NCBI RefSeq assembly: GCF_964340395.1
Contig: NC_135551.1
Location: 4,776,963 to 4,824,462, forward strand
DNA: 47,500 nucleotides
From: Glandiceps talaboti
Taxonomy: Eukaryota > Hemichordata > Enteropneusta > Spengelidae
Direction: 5' to 3'
The notes beneath the pieces are model-generated. The model made no database searches and was not told the origin of the DNA. It worked only from the letters and a program-made list of their open reading frames with translations. This document shows, piece by piece, positions 45,301-47,500 of the stretch. The translations under genes and the position numbers were made by a program. Each line of letters begins with the position of its first letter. The stretch's first letter is position 1.

Positions 45301-46860
45301 TAATATTGCAGATATGTAATTTCCTGTACATGAAAGTAATTTGGCATTCTTGTAATTGCAAACTATTCATTCACTTATCCTTACAAATGTTCATCAGGTT
45401 TATTCACTTGATGAATTGCTATTTCAATAATGAAGAAATATATGGTCTGTATAAGATAGCTTTCACTAAGAAAACACTGTGCATAATCATAAAGTAACAC
45501 AATTTGCATCATAATTACATTTTAATTGATAATTTGCATAATGTCAGATATTTGATGTTTTCATTATTTTTATTTTCTGCAGGGTGTTCAAGACGATACA
45601 AGTTTAGATGACTGCTTTTCAAAGTAAGTTTCTTTCTTTATATTTTTATTTTGGTAATATTTCATTCATGACAGTGTTGTGTATGTCTACCTGAATTTAA
45701 AATTATAGTTTAATTATGTGAAATATGTTTTGATGAAAATATGATTGTATGGTTGGTATATAATATGTTGTGATTAGAAATCTAGTTCTACAGTTATATA
45801 TGACATCAGGGATTGTCAAACTATGTAATACACTTAAGACCAAGATACATGAAGCAATTTCGTGATACGCGAAGCAATTTTGTGAGCAATTCATTGAGAT
45901 GACAAGGCTAGCAACAATGATTAAGAGTGTGTACAATACATGGGACAATTCACTCAGCAACGAGACACTCAACTTGCAACAAATTGCAGAATATTTGACA
46001 TGTTGGATTCCTTGCGGCACATATGGCGAGTGAACTGGAACTGTGATTGTGTGCATACACCTTGTAAGCAATTAGTTGTATGCAACAAATTGCTAAGTGC
46101 ATTGCTTACCAAATTGTCTTGCATAACTTGATCTTTAGTATTTGTAGACCAATTTGGTCATTGGTGAAATATTTTACGACGTTCAGTGCTTACTGAACTA
46201 GCCAATAGGATTGTTTAGTGAGTTATCCTTTAAGGTGAGAGGAGCACAAAGCCCTTTTGCAATTGCTGACTCTCTGAAAGGAAGAACCCCTTAAGTTTGT
46301 ATTTAAGTTTCTTATTTCCGAAGAACCTCAATATTATAAAACAATAATTTGAGTTTCATCGCAAGAAATCTCCATCAGTTAGGAGACACATAGTTTCTAT
46401 ACGATGCATTACTATTACTACAATCACCTCCACTCACGTATAGCGAAGTCTTTATTCTAACACAGAAATCTGTGCTACCTCCGACTGTATTCATATTAGC
46501 GTAATGGTGTTATTGTGTCCCCACATGATTTTAGTTTCAGACTGAAGAGGTGGAGTTCAGTTAATGAGCAATTGTCTAAAGGAACTAACCAATTGCAAAT
46601 GCCTGTCAATTTGTGATGGATTACTACTGATGTGTCTTTTACCTTTCGGCACCACATTTATATGAATGCAGTCAGGGGTAGCACAGATTTCTGTGTTAGA
46701 ATAAGGATTTTCCCTATACGTGAGTGGAGATGATGGTGGTTATCGTAATGCATCATGTAGGAACTAGACTAGAGGACACTATACTGGCTGTCAACTAGTG
46801 ACATTTCCAGTTTCAAGTAGTTTGCCAGTGATAAGCCCTTCTGTGAAAAGTAAATCTTGA
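17693..46860 (+). CDS. LDLRAP1: ARH/LDLRAP1-like PTB-domain endocytic adaptor (nine firm exons, one tentative)
   Basis: Exons 17693-17732, 33114-33256, 34517-34626, 35598-35712, 37030-37192, 37641-37799, 40573-40730, 42446-42529 and 45583-45623 join in consistent phase to encode 337 residues. A last exon is proposed near 46811-46860. Residues about 24-155 form a PTB domain: EPLLEGVTFYVKYLGMCLVD, the IYRISYCTADKSHDRVF block, LECHAYLC and the C-terminal helix LTVAQAFNMAFE match ARH better than GULP1/CED-6. ARH links FxNPxY tails of LDL-receptor-family proteins and phosphoinositides to clathrin and AP-2. Here LLDV (268-271) stands where ARH has its LLDLE clathrin box, and DDTSLDDCF (328-336) matches the ARH beta2-appendage motif region. 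Residues 297-324 (exon 8) are not in vertebrate ARH as I know it. The protein is probably cytoplasmic at the plasma membrane. LDLRAP1 orthology is well supported; the C-terminal end is uncertain. Confidence 0.88.
20496..20517 (+). repeat. Poly-G tract, 22 bp
   Basis: An uninterrupted G run in intron 1 followed by AGGG. Confidence 0.97.
21315..21358. repeat. Perfect 19-bp inverted repeat with 6-nt loop
   Basis: ACTATCTCAAGAAGCTCTC (21315-21333) and its exact reverse complement (21340-21358) are separated by ATTTTG. It lies within a larger region of imperfect duplications (GAGACTTGTC / GAGACATGTC). Confidence 0.9.
21361..21465. repeat. Imperfect hairpin, copy of dispersed family also at 34815-34905
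   Basis: The left arm AGGCTTGTAGTTGATATGG and right arm around CAAATCAACTCAACGCCT form an imperfect palindrome. A closely related hairpin (GAGGCTTGTAGTTGGTATGG ... AAATCAACTACAAGCCT) occurs at 34815-34905. Confidence 0.7.
21852..22193. mobile_element. Inverted-repeat element, family 2, copy 2
   Basis: It starts AGTGGCC followed by GGATGAGAATTGGGTATT and ends AATACCCCAATTCTCATCC followed by ATATGGCCATTTT. The interior includes paired CAAGTCCTTGTTTGT / ACAAACAAGGACTTG arms, so the element is palindromic over most of its length. No coding capacity. Confidence 0.8.
24654..24688 (+). repeat. CAAA microsatellite
   Basis: About nine tandem CAAA units, preceded by interrupted copies. Confidence 0.95.
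24779..24870. repeat. Imperfect ~90-bp hairpin in intron 1
   Basis: The arms AGCCTAGG ... TGGGGGATTTTGAAT and ATTCAAAACCCCCA ... CCAGGCT pair around a TTTCCC/GGGGAAA core. The size and structure resemble a short MITE. No clear target duplication is seen. Confidence 0.6.
26957..26994. repeat. Perfect 13-bp hairpin
   Basis: AGACTTGTCTTGG and CCAAGACAAGTCT are separated by 12 nt. The same AGACTTGTCTTGG string occurs near 21242, in the other hairpin-rich block of this intron. Confidence 0.85.
27438..27826. mobile_element. Inverted-repeat element, family 1, copy 1 (best preserved)
   Basis: Terminal arms of about 90 bp are inverted copies: TAGTCTAGTTCCTATATGA at the left and CGTATAGGAACTAGACTA at the right. 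Both continue into CATCTCCACTCA-type and ACAGAAATCTGTGCTA-type blocks. The flanks are identical, TCAGTGTTT (27429-27437 and 27827-27835), giving a 9-bp target duplication. The centre shares CCCACATGATTTTAGTTTCA and ACTAACCAATTGCAA with the other two copies. There is no transposase frame. A non-autonomous DNA element is a firm reading; Mutator-like affiliation is inferred from the 9-bp duplication. Confidence 0.85.
29751..29835. repeat. Long imperfect hairpin in intron 1
   Basis: TTCCTGACAACCATGTTCCG with ACTTACACTA pairs with TAGTGTAGTGTAAATCGGAA and CACGGTCATCAGGAA across a loop of about 20 nt. The arms are near 30 bp with several mismatches. Confidence 0.75.
32211..32230 (+). repeat. Poly-G tract, 20 bp
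   Basis: An uninterrupted run of 20 G in intron 1. Confidence 0.97.
32542..32920. mobile_element. Inverted-repeat element, family 1, copy 2
   Basis: It has the same architecture as 27438-27826: TAGTTCCTATACAACGCATT at the left, CATCATATAGGAACT at the right, AGAAATCTGTGCTAC and TAGCACAGATTTCTGTG arms, and the shared centre. No intact target duplication could be read. Confidence 0.8.
32981..33037 (+). pseudogene. Decayed partial duplicate of ARH-like exon 2
   Basis: The segment ATTTCTTTCCAG followed by GCTGAAGATCCAGCTCAGAA closely resembles the acceptor and start of the true exon 2, 115 bp downstream (33111-33147; TTCCAG, then ACTGAAGATCCAGCTCAGAC). The similarity stops after about 30 coding bases, before the PTB residues. 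Splicing exon 1 into this acceptor would give the wrong frame for the EDPAQ residues, so it looks non-functional. Confidence 0.75.
33114..33256 (+). CDS. LDLRAP1: ARH-like coding exon 2 (start of PTB domain)
   Basis: Completes Lys14 and encodes residues 15-61. The run LLEGVTFYVKYLGMCLVDKP aligns with LLEGMLFSLKYLGMTLVEQP of ARH. The acceptor is TTTGCTTCCAG and the donor GTTAGT at 33257, phase 0. Confidence 0.95.
33267..33332 (+). repeat. (CAA)n(CGA)n trinucleotide repeat just inside intron 2
   Basis: About seven CAA units are followed by about fifteen CGA units, starting about 10 bp after the exon 2 donor. Read through from exon 2, the frame stays open as poly-Gln then poly-Arg to a TAA at 33341-33343. 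Confidence 0.95.
33866..33894 (+). repeat. GAAT microsatellite
   Basis: Short run of tandem GAAT units in intron 2. Confidence 0.85.
34517..34626 (+). CDS. LDLRAP1: ARH-like coding exon 3 (PTB)
   Basis: Encodes residues 62-97 (AKSQSKNRKVSLTITPKGIE ... ISIY) plus two bases of Arg98. It aligns with the QKVTLKVSPRGI and VSIYR segments of ARH. The acceptor is ATTGCCAG and the donor GTGAGT at 34627, phase 2. Confidence 0.95.
35066..35375. mobile_element. Inverted-repeat element, family 2, copy 3 (best preserved)
   Basis: The left arm AAGTGGCAATATGGATGAGA with TTGGGTATTTATTTTGGAT is inverted at the right end as ATCCAAAATAAATAC, CTCATCCATATGGCCACTTT. Both junctions carry TTAA/TTTA, so the duplication is either TA or TTAA and cannot be resolved. 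It lies in intron 3. Confidence 0.82.
35598..35712 (+). CDS. LDLRAP1: ARH-like coding exon 4 (PTB)
   Basis: Completes Arg98 and encodes residues 99-136. ISYCTADKSHDRVFGYIA and LECHAYLCGKKKN are near-identical to ARH (ISYCTADKMHDKVFAYIA, LECHAFLC). The acceptor is ACTTACAG and the donor GTAAGT at 35713, phase 0. Confidence 0.97.
35787..36303 (+). repeat. Dispersed repeat with tandemly amplified 54-bp module
   Basis: 35787-36030 matches the reverse complement of 15098-15335. The terminal module is then repeated about five times with an exact 54-bp period (starts near 36030, 36086, 36140, 36194, 36248). Because 54 is divisible by three, the + frame reads a repeating 18-residue peptide (ACVTKVYHPYFLFKDNNL). 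This is a by-product of the repeat inside intron 4. Confidence 0.85.
36546..36629 (+). pseudogene. Exon 5 duplicate, copy 1 (ends in DGCC stop)
   Basis: Open for 27 codons in the phase of exon 4 (phase 0), from AEELCLTVAQAFNMVFGSEC to TNQDGCC and TAA. The acceptor is identical to the functional copy. It could serve as an alternative 3' exon or be silent; sequence alone cannot decide. Confidence 0.7.
36666..36749 (+). pseudogene. Exon 5 duplicate, copy 2
   Basis: Encodes the same 27 residues as copy 1; it differs at the Thr codon (ACC instead of ACA). Intact acceptor and same stop. Confidence 0.7.
36788..36871 (+). pseudogene. Exon 5 duplicate, copy 3
   Basis: Like the functional exon it reads FNMAFESEC (copies 1, 2 and 4 read FNMVFGSEC), then TNQDGCC and stop. 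Intact acceptor. Confidence 0.7.
36908..36991 (+). pseudogene. Exon 5 duplicate, copy 4
   Basis: Has a synonymous TTG for Leu140 and the FNMVFGSEC variant, then TNQDGCC and stop. Intact acceptor, 122 bp before the functional exon. Confidence 0.7.
37030..37192 (+). CDS. LDLRAP1: ARH-like coding exon 5 (end of PTB, acidic linker)
   Basis: Encodes residues 137-190 plus one base of Gly191. AEELCLTVAQAFNMAFE is the C-terminal PTB helix. It is followed by a strongly acidic linker (SEQDREEEE, EKDEESFEDF). The only copy in the array with an open frame to a donor (GTAATT at 37193), phase 1. Confidence 0.93.
37641..37799 (+). CDS. LDLRAP1: ARH-like coding exon 6 (Ser/Pro-rich linker)
   Basis: Completes Gly191, encodes residues 192-243 and gives the first base of Val244. 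The sequence is rich in Ser, Pro, Asn and Gln (e.g. GSPFSLSPPPRHPK), consistent with a disordered adaptor tail. The acceptor is CCGATGGCAG and the donor GTAATT at 37800. Phase 1 on both sides. Confidence 0.8.
37820..38060 (+). repeat. Degenerate GATGAGAT-rich repeat at start of intron 6
   Basis: Repeated ATTTGATGAGATCTCATGAA blocks (near 37852 and 37930) and diverged relatives. The core GAGATCTC/CTCATGAG is itself palindromic. Confidence 0.7.
38225..38565 (+). repeat. Dispersed repeat with internal tandem duplication
   Basis: AAATGACTACTACAGTGTG occurs three times from about 38240. CACCACATAGTAAGAGATAG followed by GGGGAACACCAAA occurs twice (about 38377 and 38471). A related segment in inverted orientation lies at 43969-44135 (ACACCAAAATTTGGTG, GGTGACTCACAAGAAAT). 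Confidence 0.75.
39178..39206 (+). repeat. G-rich tract with quadruplex-forming pattern
   Basis: Five closely spaced G runs of 3-6 separated by single bases (GGGCGGGTGGGGGG and so on), in intron 6. Confidence 0.8.
40573..40730 (+). CDS. LDLRAP1: ARH-like coding exon 7 (clathrin-box region)
   Basis: Completes Val244 and encodes residues 245-296. It contains GKLLDVPPHG; ARH has NLLDLEE at the equivalent place. The acceptor is CTCTTTTTCAG and the donor GTAAGT at 40731, phase 0. The 34-bp minisatellite starts about 18 bp after this donor. Confidence 0.88.
40748..42338 (+). repeat. 34-bp minisatellite, about 47 units, in ARH-like intron 7
   Basis: The unit is close to TACCATACCCTGGGACTG followed by TCTTAGATTGTTACCT. 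Spacing between successive CCCTGGGAC blocks is 34 bp. Two variants, CATACCC with AGATTG and CATGCCC with AAATTG, largely alternate, so the effective higher-order period is 68 bp over much of the array. The edges are more diverged (TTCCTTGGGGATG at the start). Confidence 0.95.
42446..42529 (+). CDS. LDLRAP1: ARH-like coding exon 8 (basic/leucine-rich insert)
   Basis: Encodes 28 residues (297-324), RAHSLQRRTLLRKVELLNHA followed by HYEIFYTN, probably helical. The acceptor is TCATTACAG and the donor GTATGT at 42530. Both boundaries are phase 0, so the exon could be skipped without a frame change. I know no counterpart in vertebrate ARH. The call rests on splice signals, phase fit and non-repetitive composition. 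Confidence 0.65.
43121..43152 (+). repeat. TATG microsatellite
   Basis: About eight tandem TATG units in intron 8. Confidence 0.9.
43969..44135 (-). repeat. Dispersed repeat, inverted relative of 38340-38560
   Basis: Shared blocks include GTGTGCC(T/C)TCTAAGCCAA-like, CACCAAAATTTGGTG and GGTGACTCACAAGAAA, read in opposite orientation. Confidence 0.65.
44818..45035 (+). repeat. ~60-bp tandem repeat, about four units
   Basis: Units share GAATGATTCTAT, GTGATCCATGTGGCTACACT and TGTTACATAGTAGCAATGG. The third unit carries an insertion near ACTTAATGTTAC. Confidence 0.88.
45583..45623 (+). CDS. LDLRAP1: ARH-like coding exon 9 (AP-2-binding motif region)
   Basis: Encodes GVQDDTSLDDCFS (residues 325-337) plus two bases of the next codon. 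The acceptor is TATTTTCTGCAG and the donor GTAAGT at 45624. It parallels ELDDGLDEAFSRLA of ARH, the motif binding the AP-2 beta2 appendage. Confidence 0.88.
46391..46771. mobile_element. Inverted-repeat element, family 1, copy 3
   Basis: It has the same arms and centre as 27438-27826 (left TAGTTTCTATACGATGCATT, right CATCATGTAGGAACTAGACT, central CCCACATGATTTTAGTTTCA). The flanks GGAGACACA / GAGGACACT are similar but not identical. It lies about 40 bp before the tentative last exon. Confidence 0.8.
46811..46860 (+). CDS. LDLRAP1: Tentative last coding exon of ARH-like gene
   Basis: Two acceptors fit the phase-2 end of exon 9. With AG at 46809-46810 the protein ends FSNFK and TAG (46818-46820). 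With AG at 46816-46817 it ends FSNSLPVISPSVKSKS and TGA (46858-46860). Support is the location after exon 9 and an AATAAA at 47102-47107. Neither gives the full FxxLxxxR tail of vertebrate ARH, and the real last exon may lie beyond the window. Confidence 0.3.
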
Positions 46861-47101
46861 TAGAGATTCCCAATACACATGTAATGCATTATAAAGAATG
46901 GTTGTCTTGTTTATCCATGTTAAAACTGTATCTAGAGTATCTAATATGAAAGTGTAATGTGTGTATAGATTGAATTATTCTTAATCTTGCATTTGTGATG
47001 TAATACTTTCAAATAGTGTTATTAAACTTAATATATTGCTAAAGGCATAATGTACTGATTTTATGTGACTATCCATCACTTCCCTCTGCTATCAATTATG
47101 G

Positions 47102-47107
47102 AATAAA
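47102..47107 (+). promoter_or_regulatory. Candidate poly(A) signal AATAAA
   Basis: A canonical hexamer about 240 nt after the tentative last stop. It is the nearest canonical AATAAA signal downstream of exon 9 in a plausible 3' UTR, but AT-rich background makes chance occurrence likely. Confidence 0.35.
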
Positions 47108-47383
47108 GATATTGATTCTAAGGTTGGTTTCAGGGCAATTTTATTGTAACCGTAAAAGTAATTGCATGGGTACTTGTTAATATAGCCATGTTGTCTGTGC
47201 TGGCTGTCGTTGTGTATTCTGTCTTGTAGTAAATATTGATAGAATTGTTTCCTCCTTGCATAATGATAGGCTAAGCTTCCCAAGTAGTAATAGTATAAAC
47301 ATGCCGTGACAAAGTCAAAGTTTTGTGTGTGTAGTTTGTTTATAACACCAAGCATTAAAGGGTTACAAGCTGAGTGTTATACA

Positions 47384-47426
47384 TAGGGGTGGGGATGGGG
47401 GTGGGGATGGAGGTGGGGATGGGGTG
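47384..47426 (+). repeat. GGGGATGGGGTGG-type G-rich minisatellite
   Basis: Repeated GGTGGGGATGG units with regularly spaced runs of 3-5 G, quadruplex-compatible. Confidence 0.85.
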
Positions 47427-47500
47427 GGGAATGCTTCATATTAAAAGGTATGTACATGTACATGTACTATTCTACATATTGAGACATATATATTGTTGTG

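Overview
The window reads as part of an AT-rich invertebrate metazoan genome. Coding sequence is confined to short exons with GT-AG introns in matching phase. The non-coding DNA is dense in microsatellites, minisatellites, small inverted-repeat elements and a tRNA-derived SINE. A marine deuterostome or lophotrochozoan would fit, but I cannot assign a species. There is no operon structure and no sign of bacterial or viral coding sequence.

Two protein-coding genes can be reconstructed, both on the + strand. Gene 1 (8895-13029, five coding exons) encodes a 411-residue LanC-like protein closest to LANCL3. It has seven Gly-rich LanC repeats and a complete zinc triad (Cys286, Cys332, His333). Gene 2 (17693 to about 46860, nine firm exons and one tentative exon) encodes a phosphotyrosine-binding-domain endocytic adaptor closest to LDLRAP1/ARH. 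It has an N-terminal PTB domain, an LLDV clathrin-box-like motif and an acidic DDTSLDDCF motif matching the AP-2-binding region of ARH. The two genes are head-to-tail, and nothing in the sequence links their functions.

Layout. 1-8720 is non-coding and holds several microsatellites, a 110-bp inverted-repeat element and a facing pair of GA/GACA and CTGT/CT tracts. 8895-13029 is the LANCL3-like gene, with a SINE in intron 2 and CA/CTGT tracts in intron 4. 13030-17692 is intergenic. 17733-33113 is a 15.4-kb first intron of the ARH-like gene with no coding sequence that I can see. 33114-46860 carries its remaining exons.

The most unusual structure is in intron 4 and exon 5 of the ARH-like gene (36442-37192). 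The branch site, acceptor and first 20 codons of exon 5 are tandemly repeated in units of 120/122 bp. Four complete upstream copies, plus a 5'-truncated fifth, precede the functional exon. Every upstream copy stays open and ends in the same 7-codon tail (TNQDGCC) and stop. Use of any upstream copy would give a PTB-only adaptor lacking the clathrin/AP-2 tail, or an NMD target. Other points of note are a decayed partial copy of exon 2 just upstream of exon 2, a CAA/CGA repeat abutting the exon 2 donor, a 1.6-kb, 34-bp minisatellite just inside intron 7, and at least three dispersed inverted-repeat families, one with an apparent 9-bp target duplication.
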